From Streptomyces violaceusniger Tu 4113 (GTDB lineage Bacteria; Actinomycetota; Actinomycetes; Streptomycetales; Streptomycetaceae), in the NCBI RefSeq assembly GCF_000147815.2, contig NC_015957.1, positions 9,858,001 to 9,922,000 of the forward strand: 64,000 nucleotides of DNA, given 5' to 3'. Made by a program: the position numbers and the translations under genes. The notes beneath the pieces are model-generated. The model ran no database searches. It was given only the letters and a program-made list of their open reading frames with translations, and was not told the origin of the DNA. Positions 51,059 through 59,643 of the stretch are shown piece after piece. Within the stretch, counting starts at the first letter, position 1; every line of letters begins with the position of its first letter.

Positions 51059-51868
51059 ATGGAGGATGAGGAGAGCGGCGCGGTCCTGAGGACGGTCGGC
51101 CGTCAGATCAAGTTGTGGCGCGAAGCGGCCGGGCTGAAACAGGCCGAGTTGGGGGCGGCGATCGGTTACGGCGAGGAGCAGGTTTCGGCCGTCGAACGGG
51201 CGCGGCGCATCCCGAGTCCGGAGTTCCTGGAGAACGCGGATCGGGTGCTGGGGGCTGGCGGCAAGATCGCCGCGATGAAGAAGGATGTTGCGGAGGCCCG
51301 CTACCCCAAGACGGTGCGAGATCTAGCGAAGTTGGAGTCCGAGGCAGTTGAGCTGGGCGCCTACGGCAACCACAACATGGATGGCCTGTTGCAGACGGAA
51401 GAGCACACGCGTGCGCTGTTCACGATGCGACGGCCGCTGCTCTCAGACGACGTGATCGAACAACGGGTGGCGGCCCGAATGGCCCGGCAGGAGATCTTCA
51501 CCAGCCAGCCCGCGCCCATCTTCAGCTTTGTCCAAGAAGAGGTGACGCTGCGCCGACCCATCGGCGGCAAAATGGTGCAGCGACGACAGCTTGAACACCT
51601 GCTCGAATTGGGAAGGTTGCGAAACGTCGAGATCCAAGTGATGCCGACAGAGCGCGACGACCACGCGGGCATGGGTGGCCAACTTCAGCTCCTGAAGCTG
51701 AAGGGAGGCACCACAGTGGGCCACGTGGAAGTGCAGCGCTTCACTCGCCTCATCTCCGATCCGCGCGAGGTGCAGACCCTCGAGATCCAATATGGGATTA
51801 TCCGAGCCCAGGCGCTCACCCCACGGGAGTCGCTGGCCTTCATCGAGAAACTACGGGGAGAGACATGA
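51059..51868 (+). CDS. Xre-HTH/DUF5753 regulator (Scr1-type)
   Basis: A 269-aa regulator. The HTH is at about residues 10-65 (GRQIKLWREAAGLKQAELGA, IGYGEEQVSAVERARRIPSP), followed by DUF5753 (VELGAYGNHNMDGLLQTEEH, TRALFTMRRPLL, SFVQEEVTLRRPIGGKMVQR). It is translationally coupled (ATGA) to a DUF397 protein, the standard Streptomyces pair in which the DUF397 protein binds and modulates the HTH regulator. Confidence 0.88.
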   Translation: MEDEESGAVLRTVGRQIKLWREAAGLKQAELGAAIGYGEEQVSAVERARRIPSPEFLENADRVLGAGGKIAAMKKDVAEARYPKTVRDLAKLESEAVELGAYGNHNMDGLLQTEEHTRALFTMRRPLLSDDVIEQRVAARMARQEIFTSQPAPIFSFVQEEVTLRRPIGGKMVQRRQLEHLLELGRLRNVEIQVMPTERDDHAGMGGQLQLLKLKGGTTVGHVEVQRFTRLISDPREVQTLEIQYGIIRAQALTPRESLAFIEKLRGET

Positions 51869-52119
51869 CCCTCAAGCCCTCCGCCGGAGGCGCTCTGAAG
51901 TGGACCAAGAGCAGCTACAGCAGCAACGAAGGTCCGCAATGTGTCGAGGTGGCGTGGACGAAGAGCAGCTACAGCACAGCTGACGGCCCCTCATGCGTAG
52001 AGGTCGCCCCCACCCCCTCCACCATCCACATCCGCGACTCCAAGAACCCCGACGGCCCCCAACTCGCCGTCACCCCCACCGCCTGGACCGCGTTCGTCAC
52101 CTACGCCAGCAACAACTAG
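51865..52119 (+). CDS. DUF397 protein with duplicated N-terminal motif
   Basis: An 84-aa protein, longer than the usual 60-70. The family opening (KWTKSSYSSNEGPQCVEVA, residues 12-30) is repeated at once as AWTKSSYSTADGPSCVEVA (30-48), then HIRDSKNPDGPQLAVTPTAW ends the domain normally. The internal duplication is visible in the DNA too (ACGAAGAGCAGCTACAGCAC). Family members are partners of Xre-DUF5753 regulators; the duplication may create two binding surfaces. Confidence 0.87.
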   Translation: MTLKPSAGGALKWTKSSYSSNEGPQCVEVAWTKSSYSTADGPSCVEVAPTPSTIHIRDSKNPDGPQLAVTPTAWTAFVTYASNN

Positions 52120-52139
52120 GCGCTTCGACGGGCTGTGAC

Positions 52140-52480
52140 GCCTGCGGCAGGCTGTTCCCCTCCCCGCCCCTTCCCGAAACTGGGGCTCCGCCCCAGACCC
52201 CGGGTCCAGGGGCGGAACCCCGACCGGGATCTGGGGCGAAGCCCGACCGGGGCCTGGGACAGAGCCCCTGACCGGGGCCTGGGGCAGAGCCCCTGACCGG
52301 GGCCTGGGGCAGAGCCCCTGACCGGGGCCTGGGGCAGAGCCCCTGACCGGGGCCTGGGGCAGAGCCCCTGACCGGGGCCTGGGGGCAGAGCCCCTGACCG
52401 GGGCCTGGGGCAGAGCCCCTGACCGGGGCCTGGGGCAGAGCCCCAGTTTCGGGAAGGGGCGGGGAGGGGAAAGACCCACC
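52140..52480. repeat. Family B repeats with a 25-bp tandem array
   Basis: The gap after the DUF397 gene holds family B ends (CCCCTTCCCGAAACTGGGGC at 52165; GTTTCGGGAAGGGGCGGGGA at 52445) around a minisatellite of eight 25-bp units, AGAGCCCCTGACCGGGGCCT plus GGGGC. Units start at 52261, 52286, 52311, 52336, 52361, 52387, 52412 and 52437, with one extra G before the sixth. No gene seen. Confidence 0.95.
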
Positions 52481-52486
52481 GCCCCC

Positions 52487-53548
52487 CTACCCGCGCCGAC
52501 CCACCGGCTGATCGTTCCGCAGCCGCTCGAAGAGCCACCTCGCCCGCCCCTCGTCCCACTTCAGCGCGCTGCCCTTGGACGTGGCGATCCCACGACCAGC
52601 CACGGGGACGTTCAGCCGGTTGCCGTGGCCGTGGCCACCCGCGACGCTCTGCATGGCCTTGAACATGGACATGAGCGTCCGCAGGTCCATGCCCTTGTCC
52701 ACGATGAGCGTGTCCAGGCCCGCGCCCACAGTGGGGAAGACCTTCCACGGGACCAGGGCCTGGCTCGGGCGTGCGGCCTGTTTCGCGAGCGCGGACAGGA
52801 ACTTCTGCTGGTTCTGGCTGCGGCCGAGGTCCCCCTTCGCCTCCTGGTGACGTTGGCGGACGAAGGCCAGCGACTGCTTGCCGTTGAGGGTCTGGCAGCC
52901 CTTCTTCAGGTTCGCGCCCGACTTCTTGTCCTTGATGGGTTTGTTGAGGCAGAGATGGACGCCACCGACCGCGTTGACGACGTTCACGAAGCCCGCGAAG
53001 CCGATCTCCGCATAGTGGTCGATCCGCAGGCCGGTGTTGTGCTCGATGGTCCGCACCAGCAACTCGGGACCGCCCGCCGAGAACGCGGCGTTGAGCTTGT
53101 TCTTCGACGGTCCGGGGCGCTTACCGGTCATGGGGTAGGTGTACGGCGGGATGGTCACCCAGGAGTCGCGCGGCAGGCTCATCAGCGTCGCGCCGTGGGC
53201 GCCGGTGTGCAGCACCATCATCGAGTCGGTGCGGCGGCCCTCGGCGGAGCCGGTGTGCAGGGTCTTCTTGTCCCGGCCGGAGAGCCCGTCACGGCTGTCG
53301 GAGCCAACGACGAGGTAGTTGGTGCCCTTGCCCTTCGCGGGGCGGTGCTCGACCTTGCCCAAGTCGACGTCGGTGTTGAGCTTGGACCAGGCCCAACCGT
53401 AGGTGGAGGCGCCGCCTACGAGGGCCACCGCGAGCAGGACGATCAACGTGCGCCGCAACCGCCGGGGCCACCGGCGGCGGGGCGCGGGCTCGCCATAGCC
53501 CGAGTCGTAGCCGTACCTGTTGCCATCGCCTGGCCAGTCGTGGGACAT
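52487..53548 (-). CDS. LytR-CpsA-Psr (LCP) family protein
   Basis: A 353-aa membrane-anchored wall-polymer ligase. A cytoplasmic basic region (RRRWPRRLRRT) precedes one membrane segment (LIVLLAVALVGGASTYGWAW). The extracytoplasmic LCP domain has LVVGSDSRDGLSG, RRTDSMMVLHTGAHGATLMS, LPRDSWVTIP, then KLNAAFSAGGPELLVRTIEH and FVRQRHQEAKGDLGR with the catalytic Arg residues. It attaches a glycopolymer to peptidoglycan. It is the last gene of an operon with the glycosyltransferase fusion below; the teichulosonic polymer of this window is a possible substrate (inference). Confidence 0.9.
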   Translation of the reverse strand: MSHDWPGDGNRYGYDSGYGEPAPRRRWPRRLRRTLIVLLAVALVGGASTYGWAWSKLNTDVDLGKVEHRPAKGKGTNYLVVGSDSRDGLSGRDKKTLHTGSAEGRRTDSMMVLHTGAHGATLMSLPRDSWVTIPPYTYPMTGKRPGPSKNKLNAAFSAGGPELLVRTIEHNTGLRIDHYAEIGFAGFVNVVNAVGGVHLCLNKPIKDKKSGANLKKGCQTLNGKQSLAFVRQRHQEAKGDLGRSQNQQKFLSALAKQAARPSQALVPWKVFPTVGAGLDTLIVDKGMDLRTLMSMFKAMQSVAGGHGHGNRLNVPVAGRGIATSKGSALKWDEGRARWLFERLRNDQPVGRRG

Positions 53549-53565
53549 CGTTCTCCCTCACCTCC

Positions 53566-55677
53566 TCAGTTGGATGACAGCCGCCGCTCGGCGGACCCGG
53601 CAGACCCGGCAGACCCGGCAGACCCGGCGGTCAGCCGGTCCGCGGCCGAGCCGGAGCGGTGGATGCGGTGCCACCGCAGCCGCGTGCCGAACAGCGCGCT
53701 GACCACGGACTGGATGATCACCAGATACATCAGCTGCCGGTAGACGAAGAGCTGCAGGGGCATCGCCCACAGCGCCGTCAGCCGCTCCTTGTCCAGCCGC
53801 AACGCGTATCCCGCGCCGAGCAGTTGCACCACGAGGAAGGCGAGCCACACCCCGATCGACTCCACGGGGTCGGCGAACAGCACGCCGTACAGCGTGAAGA
53901 CGTCCACGATGGGGGCGAGCAGCGGCAGCACGACCTGGAAGAGGAAGAGATAGGGCAGCGCCCGGCGGGCGAAGCGTCCGGCCTGGCCGGCCTCGCGGAG
54001 GGCGCGGCGGTGCTTCCACATGGACTGCAGCGTGCCGTAGCACCAGCGGTAGCGCTGACGCCACAGTTGGCGCAGGGAGGTGGGGACCTCGGTCCAGGCG
54101 ATGGCGGTCTCCTCGTAGACCACCCGCCAACCGGCCCGCCACAGGGCCATCGTGAGGTCGGTGTCCTCGGCGAGGGTGGCCTCGCTGACCCCGCCGACGC
54201 CCATCAGCGCGTCCCGGCGGAAGGCACCGATGGCGCCGGGCACGGTCGGCATGCACTCCAGCACCTCGAACATCCGGCGTTCGAGGTTGAACCCGAAGAC
54301 GTACTCCAGGTGCTGCCATTTGCCCAGCAGCCGACGGCGATTGCCGACCTTGGTGTTGCCGCTGACCGCGCCGACGGCCGGGTGGGCGAGCGGCTGGACG
54401 AGGCGGTGGATGGCGTCCGGTTCGAAGACGGTGTCGGCGTCGACCATCACCACGATGTCGTGGTGGGCGTGGGCGAGGCCGGTGTTGAGGGCGGCCGCCT
54501 TGCCCGCGTTGGGCTGGCGGACCACCAGCACCCGGGGGTCGTCGATCAAGGTGGCGAGGTCCGCCGTCCGGTCCGTCGAGCCGTCGTCGATCACGATGAT
54601 CTGGAGCTGCCAGTGGGTGGAGGCGAGCAGCGAACGGACGGTGGACCCGATGCCCGCCTCCTCGTTGTACGCGGGGATGAGCACCGTCACCGGCTCGTCC
54701 ACCTCGCGCAGCCAGGGCGCGCCGGGCCGGAAGCGCTGGAGGCGCCGCACATGGGCCCGGGCGAAGAAGACGAGCAGCGCCGGCCGCAGCAGGGCCAGGG
54801 CGCCCGCGATGCCGAGCACCCAGCTCATGGCCTGGACGAAGATGTGCCCGATGCCCTGGACCTGGATCAGCGCCTCGCCCTGCAGGCGGCCGACGGTCGA
54901 CACCGGAGTGTTGACCGGGGGCCCGCCGAGCCCCTCGGACACCGTGGCGAACTTCTCGATCTTCCGGTTCCGGAGGAGCTTGTTCGCCTCGGCGTAGCCG
55001 GTGTCGTTCTGGCTGTACTGCCGGACGACGCCCCGCTCCGGCTGCCGCAGCGGCCGGTCGGCCGCGACCAGGAGATAGCCCTGATCGGCCGCGCGCCGGG
55101 CGGCCGTCCACTCACCGCCGCACATCGTGTCGGCCTGGGTGGTGAGCGGCAGCCGCACGAGTTTGGTGTTGATGCCGGCGGTGCCCGCGAGCGCGGTCTG
55201 GGTGAGGGACAGCTCCAGCCGGGTGCGCGGGGACGAAGCCGAGCCCAGATCGGATCCGGTGTAGGCGCCGGAACCGATCTCATGCCCCTCGGCGCGGATC
55301 CGCTTGACGAGCTCGGGGTGGCGGACCGCCTGCGCGCCGGAGAGGAAGAAGGTGGCGTGCGCGTGGTGGCCGCGCAGCAGGTCCAGCAGGCGCGGGGTCC
55401 AGACGGGGTCGGGGCCCCCGTCGAAGGTGAGGGCGACGGTGCGGTCCGGCATCCCGGCCGTCTCGACCGTGCCGCCGCGTCCGATGCGTACGACCGGCTT
55501 TCCGGTGTCGGCGGCCTTCGGCATGGGGCTCGTACAGGGGCGGCGCGTCGACAGGGAGGCGACCTCATGGGTGGTCCAGCCCTCGAAGACCAGCGCGGCG
55601 GCGACGGCCGAGACGACGATGATCAGCAACAGCCAGTGGCCGCGCGGCTCGGGGCGGTGTGCGTGCCGGGGGCTCAC
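53566..55677 (-). CDS. Fused degenerate polysaccharide deacetylase/family 2 glycosyltransferase
   Basis: A 703-aa membrane protein. A first membrane segment (about 15-32) precedes a NodB-like domain at about 75-260. Its metal motifs are changed: TFDGGPDP replaces TFDDGPDP, and GSGAYTGSDL stands where the two His of the usual GNHTYTHPDL belong, so deacetylation is unlikely. Two membrane segments (about 280-310) lead to an intact processive GT2 domain (VTVLIPAYNEEAGIGSTVRS, VMVDADTVFEPDAI, AEDTDLTMALWRAGW, RQRYRWCYGTLQ), then four to five C-terminal segments. The tail has a 9-bp-encoded GSA repeat. Confidence 0.88.
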   Translation of the reverse strand: MSPRHAHRPEPRGHWLLLIIVVSAVAAALVFEGWTTHEVASLSTRRPCTSPMPKAADTGKPVVRIGRGGTVETAGMPDRTVALTFDGGPDPVWTPRLLDLLRGHHAHATFFLSGAQAVRHPELVKRIRAEGHEIGSGAYTGSDLGSASSPRTRLELSLTQTALAGTAGINTKLVRLPLTTQADTMCGGEWTAARRAADQGYLLVAADRPLRQPERGVVRQYSQNDTGYAEANKLLRNRKIEKFATVSEGLGGPPVNTPVSTVGRLQGEALIQVQGIGHIFVQAMSWVLGIAGALALLRPALLVFFARAHVRRLQRFRPGAPWLREVDEPVTVLIPAYNEEAGIGSTVRSLLASTHWQLQIIVIDDGSTDRTADLATLIDDPRVLVVRQPNAGKAAALNTGLAHAHHDIVVMVDADTVFEPDAIHRLVQPLAHPAVGAVSGNTKVGNRRRLLGKWQHLEYVFGFNLERRMFEVLECMPTVPGAIGAFRRDALMGVGGVSEATLAEDTDLTMALWRAGWRVVYEETAIAWTEVPTSLRQLWRQRYRWCYGTLQSMWKHRRALREAGQAGRFARRALPYLFLFQVVLPLLAPIVDVFTLYGVLFADPVESIGVWLAFLVVQLLGAGYALRLDKERLTALWAMPLQLFVYRQLMYLVIIQSVVSALFGTRLRWHRIHRSGSAADRLTAGSAGSAGSAGSAERRLSSN

Positions 55678-56066
55678 CCGGGGCCGCCCCTGGACGGCTC
55701 GGCATCGGCAAGGGGCTCGGTCACCTCGGCGCCGTAGGAGTACGTGCTGGGCCAGTGTCCGGCGGCCTGGTCACCGCCGATGGTGTCGGCGGTGCGGCCC
55801 GTGGTGCCGGTGGTGCCTGTGGTGCCGGTGGTGCCGGTGGTGCCGCCCGTGGTGGACCGCTCGACGGTCCTGGGCGGCTCCTGGTCGGCCTGCCACAGCA
55901 CCCCGGACAGGGCCGTGCCGAGAAGCAGTAGATAACCGAGGCAGGCGCAGCCGACGGCCAGCGCCGCGAGCGCCAGAAGCTGGCGCCGCCCACCGGAGGC
56001 GTTGACGAATATCTGCCCGGTCTGTTTTCTCCGCCGCCGTCTCTTTTCGGCCACTGTCGTCACCAT
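55674..56066 (-). CDS. Small membrane protein ahead of the GT fusion
   Basis: A 130-aa protein. A very basic start (MVTTVAEKRRRRRKQTGQIF) and one membrane segment (LLALAALAVGCACLGYLLLL) precede an outside tail with TTGGTTGTTGTTGTTG repeats encoded by a 9-bp tandem repeat. It overlaps the downstream gene by 4 nt. It is probably an accessory subunit of the GT/LCP membrane machinery; no family recognised. Confidence 0.65.
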   Translation of the reverse strand: MVTTVAEKRRRRRKQTGQIFVNASGGRRQLLALAALAVGCACLGYLLLLGTALSGVLWQADQEPPRTVERSTTGGTTGTTGTTGTTGTTGRTADTIGGDQAAGHWPSTYSYGAEVTEPLADAEPSRGGPG

Positions 56067-56364
56067 GTGGCGGAAGTCTAGCCAGAGCTCCGCCCACCGC
56101 CGACCGACCGGGACCGCGCCCTCCTGGCCGCCACACGCCCCTCTGACCTGGCCTTTTTCGCCTGGACGGGCTCCGGGGCCGGAGCCCCGGCGGACCCCCT
56201 CAACAGCAGGGGCCGACACCCCGAACAGCGCCCATGGCCGACGAGTTGGGGCACCGCCGAAAATGAGACAAGGCTCACGAAGCCAACCGGCGCGACCGTG
56301 CCCCCTGGAACGGTCCCGTGCGGTGCCCGCGACTGCTACGGGGTGTCCGTCGGTTTTTTCCCTC

Positions 56365-56535
56365 CCCGCTCCTTCCCGGAACCGGGGCTCCGCCCCGGCT
56401 CCCGCGCCTCACACGCCGGAGGGGCTGGATTGCGTTGCCATGGGCGTCGCCGTCCCGGGGTTCCGGGGCGGAGCCCTGCCGCGCGGCGGAGCCGCATATC
56501 GATGCTGCGGGAAGGGGCGGGGAGGGGAGCAGCCC
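56365..56535. repeat. Family B interspersed repeat
   Basis: Within the 479-bp gap before the amidase gene: CTCCCCGCTCCTTCCCGGAA, GGGGCTCCGCCCCGG, CCGGAGGGGCTGGATTG, then GGGGCGGAGCCCTGCCGCGC, the CGGCGGAGCCGCATATCGAT word shared with 60730, and a GGGAAGGGGCGGGGAGGGG end. No gene seen in 56067-56545. Confidence 0.85.
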
Positions 56536-56545
56536 GCCACAGGCG

Positions 56546-57970
56546 TCAAGATCCGTCGAACACCCCCTGGACTGACGGCCGGTGCTCGTACCACCGCTGG
56601 TCGGCCTCCAACTGGGCCGCCAGCGAGATCAGCACGGGCTCACTGTTGGCCGGGCCGAGGAGCTGGGCACCCAGCGGCAGCGTGCGCTCGGGGTCGGCGA
56701 ACCCGGCCGGGACGTTCATCGCGGGCCACCCCAGCACATTCCACGGCCAGGCGTACGGACACGCCGCGATCATGGCCCGATCGGTCTGCCACCCCGACAG
56801 CGCGGCCATGGCGCCGATCCGCAGCGGGGGCGTGGCCGTCGTCGGGGAGAGGACGACGTCGAAGCGGTCGAAGATCGCCCCGACCTGGCGCCGCAGCGGC
56901 TCCTCGTACGACCGCGCCCACCGCAGCGCGGCGCCGCCCAGCAGCCGGCCGTTGCGGGCGGCGTGGCGGGTGCGGATGTCGAGCAGCAGCGGATCGGGGA
57001 CGCGGCCGGACCATTCGAAGAGCCCGGCCGTGGCGCGCGGCAGAAACGAGAAGCCCACGAGCCCGTAACGCGGCTCGGCCGCCACGACCTCATGACCGAG
57101 GGCCGCCAGCCGCTCGGCGAGCCGGACGACCGAGGCCCGCACGAGCGGGTCCAGCCTCTTCGGGGTGCCGGTGAAGGCCGGCTTGAAGGAGAGGGCGATC
57201 CGCAACCGCCCCGGGTCACGGCCCACCGCGGACAGCACATCCACCGGCTCCGGGCAGTGCAGATCCCCCTCGCAGTTGCCGCTGACGGCGTCCAGCAGCA
57301 GCGCGGCGTCGGCGACCGTACGGGCGAGCGGGCCGTGGCAGGTGATGCCGTTGAAGGACTCGGCGTCCGGCCAGGTGGAGATCCGGCCGCGCTGGGGCTT
57401 GATGCCGATCAGGTGCGTCCAGGCGGCGGGGATACGGACCGAGCCCGCGCCGTCGGAGCCGAGCGCGGCGGGGACCAGACCGGCGGCGACGGCGGCCGCG
57501 GCGCCGCCGGACGAGCCGCCGGGGGTGTACTCCGGGTTCCAGGGGTTGCGGGTGTCGCCGAAGGCGGGGCCCTCGGTGAACGGCCACTGGCCCAGCTCGG
57601 GGGTGTTGGTCTTGCCGACGATCACGGCTCCGGCCGCCCTCAGCCGCCGCACCGCCTCGCCGTCCTCGACCTTGGCCGGGAAGTCGCCGCTGCAGCCGAA
57701 CGCGGTGGGCTCGCCCGCCACATCCGTATCGTCCTTGACCGCGAGCGGGACCCCGAGCAACGGCAGCCGCTCCCCCGCCGCCAGCCGCCGGTCGGCCTCG
57801 GCGGCCTCGCGCAGGGCGGCCTCGGCGCGGATGCGGCGGAAGGCGTTCAGGGTGGGCTGGGTCTCGGCGATGCGCCCGAGCGCCTGCTCGACCAGCGCAT
57901 GGGAGGTCACCTCGCCTCCGGCCAGGGCGCGGATCTGCTCGCCCAGGCCCTTGGGAATGACGCTGGTCAC
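56546..57970 (-). CDS. Amidase (amidase-signature family)
   Basis: A 474-aa hydrolase with the Ser-cisSer-Lys triad: the Lys in LPLLGVPLAVKDDTDV (about 74-89), the signature YTPGGSSGGAAAAVAAGLVP and the catalytic-Ser segment GSDGAGSVRIPAAWTHLIGI. The length and the late PWNVLGWPAMNVPAGF are normal. It hydrolyses a carboxamide; homologues range from 6-aminohexanoate-cyclic-dimer hydrolase-like enzymes to general amidases, so the substrate stays open. Single gene. Confidence 0.9.
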   Translation of the reverse strand: MTSVIPKGLGEQIRALAGGEVTSHALVEQALGRIAETQPTLNAFRRIRAEAALREAAEADRRLAAGERLPLLGVPLAVKDDTDVAGEPTAFGCSGDFPAKVEDGEAVRRLRAAGAVIVGKTNTPELGQWPFTEGPAFGDTRNPWNPEYTPGGSSGGAAAAVAAGLVPAALGSDGAGSVRIPAAWTHLIGIKPQRGRISTWPDAESFNGITCHGPLARTVADAALLLDAVSGNCEGDLHCPEPVDVLSAVGRDPGRLRIALSFKPAFTGTPKRLDPLVRASVVRLAERLAALGHEVVAAEPRYGLVGFSFLPRATAGLFEWSGRVPDPLLLDIRTRHAARNGRLLGGAALRWARSYEEPLRRQVGAIFDRFDVVLSPTTATPPLRIGAMAALSGWQTDRAMIAACPYAWPWNVLGWPAMNVPAGFADPERTLPLGAQLLGPANSEPVLISLAAQLEADQRWYEHRPSVQGVFDGS

Positions 57971-58101
57971 CGTGGTCCTCCTCGGGTGAGTTCGGCCACT
58001 TCCCCTTTACCCCTGGCGGCTGCTCCGCGCACCCTGGGCAACGGTGATGACCCGTTTCATCACTTTCATCACGATCATCGCTGAGCACAGAGGACACCCG
58101 C

Positions 58102-58248
58102 ATGACCGACATCGCGGCGCGCCGCACCGGCCTCCACTCCCGCACCGGAGGCCCCTCCGACGGCGAGGATCACCTGTTGGAGCATCTGCTCGGCTGGTCG
58201 CTCGTCGTCGTCCTCGCCTTGCTCACCACCCAGCTCGGACTGTTTTAG
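58102..58248 (+). CDS. SCO1431-like small membrane protein
   Basis: A 48-aa protein: a hydrophilic start (MTDIAARRTGLHSRTGGPSD), then HLLEHLLGWSLVVVLALLTT QLGLF, one membrane segment to the C-terminus. The pattern fits the small SCO1431-type family of Streptomyces membrane proteins, of unknown role. AGAGGA lies 8 bases before the ATG. The gene stands alone between convergent and divergent neighbours. Confidence 0.7.
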   Translation: MTDIAARRTGLHSRTGGPSDGEDHLLEHLLGWSLVVVLALLTTQLGLF

Positions 58249-58271
58249 GGGCACGCGGGCAGTCTGGGGGC

Positions 58272-59522
58272 CTAGTCGACGAATCGCACCTCCGGGTAGC
58301 GGGCCGACGGCCCGTCCAGCAGCCCCCCGTCATCGCGGTGGCGCAGCTCGCGGTCGAAGAACGCCGGGACATACGCGCGCTGGACGGCCACCGCCCGCTC
58401 CGGGGCGACCGTGCCGATCGCGTCGGTCACCAGCTTCTCCGGCAGGCCGAGCCGCGCGGCGATCCGCGGCAGCATCGACGTGGCGTCGGTGTAGGTCGCA
58501 TGGGCCGAACCGAGCAGCGTCAGATCGAGGCGCGGGCCGGTGCCGTGCTCCCACAGCGCACCCCACGACGGCACGGTGTGGTGGTCGTTTCCGTCCTTGC
58601 CCATGGTCAGCACGGGACGGTCCACCCCGTCCGCGGCGACCGTGGAGAGGGGGCCGGGATCCTGGTCCTCCTCGACATACGCCAGCACCCCGTCCAGATT
58701 CGCGGCCGCCGCGATCCTCCGGTCGTCGTGCATCGCCTGAAGGGCCGCGAAGCCGCCGGCCGACTGCCCGAACGCGCCGATGGCGGACCGGTCGAGCGGC
58801 ATCGGGGCGAGCGCCTCCAGCCGGTCGAGGACGAAGCGGAGATCCGCCACCCGCACGGCACAGGTCTTCCGCAGCAGTTCGACGACCGTGCCCTCCTGTT
58901 TGGCCCGTACGTACTCCTCCGGCAGCCTGCTGGTCTCGACCCGGCCATCCGGGAACTCGACCGCCGACCCGTCGTAGGTGTGGTCGACACAGATCACGAC
59001 ATAGCCGCGCGAGGCCAGCTCATCGGTGAGCGTGGTGCCCAGCGAGCGGGGGTCGCCGACGCCGGGCGAGTAGAGCACCACCGGACGCGCGGCCCCCCGG
59101 CGCGCCCGCGCGGGCGGGGCCCCCTGGTGCGCGAAGGTGCGCGTCGCCGCCCAGTCGACGCGGCCCTGCGGCACGCCCCCGAAGTTGTTCAGCCGGTCGA
59201 AACCGGCCGCCTCGCCCGGCAGCAGTTGCGCGGCGCGCGGATACCGCTCGACGTCCCGGGCCGGATAGCGAACGCTGACCATCAGTTCGCGCGACGGCCG
59301 GGAGGCGACCCAGGGATCGGGCCGGTCCTGATCGACGAGGCGGTGGGAGACGGTGCCCACGGGGTACGGCCCGGTGGGCGCGGGCAGCGTCAGCCGCACC
59401 CGCCGCGCGGCCGGGGCGGCGACCGCCTTCGGCTGCGCCATCCCCACGCCTACGGCGGCGAGGGCGGTGGCGGCGAGCAGTGCCCGGCGGCGGGGGCCGG
59501 AGTCGGAAGTACGTGTGGTCAT
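58272..59522 (-). CDS. Tat-exported alpha/beta hydrolase (PAF-acetylhydrolase-like)
   Basis: A 416-aa secreted hydrolase. A twin-arginine-type signal (GPRRRALLAATALAAVGVGM) has cleavage likely after AVAAP. The alpha/beta fold has the nucleophile in AFGQSAGGFAAL (GxSxG), PVVLYSPGVGDPRSLGTTLT before the oxyanion hole, ANLDGVLAYVEEDQD and HATYTDATSM with the likely Asp and His. It resembles platelet-activating-factor acetylhydrolase-type lipases/esterases of actinomycetes. The stop lies 24 bp from the convergent 48-aa gene. Confidence 0.85.
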   Translation of the reverse strand: MTTRTSDSGPRRRALLAATALAAVGVGMAQPKAVAAPAARRVRLTLPAPTGPYPVGTVSHRLVDQDRPDPWVASRPSRELMVSVRYPARDVERYPRAAQLLPGEAAGFDRLNNFGGVPQGRVDWAATRTFAHQGAPPARARRGAARPVVLYSPGVGDPRSLGTTLTDELASRGYVVICVDHTYDGSAVEFPDGRVETSRLPEEYVRAKQEGTVVELLRKTCAVRVADLRFVLDRLEALAPMPLDRSAIGAFGQSAGGFAALQAMHDDRRIAAAANLDGVLAYVEEDQDPGPLSTVAADGVDRPVLTMGKDGNDHHTVPSWGALWEHGTGPRLDLTLLGSAHATYTDATSMLPRIAARLGLPEKLVTDAIGTVAPERAVAVQRAYVPAFFDRELRHRDDGGLLDGPSARYPEVRFVD

Positions 59523-59643
59523 GCCGAAGAGCGTGCCGCTCTTGGCCCTACGCCACCATCAGGCCGCCCACCGTCTCCAGGGTGGGGTTGACCCCAGCGC
59601 CCGTACACCACACTGCACCGCACCGTATGCCATAGTGGACCGC

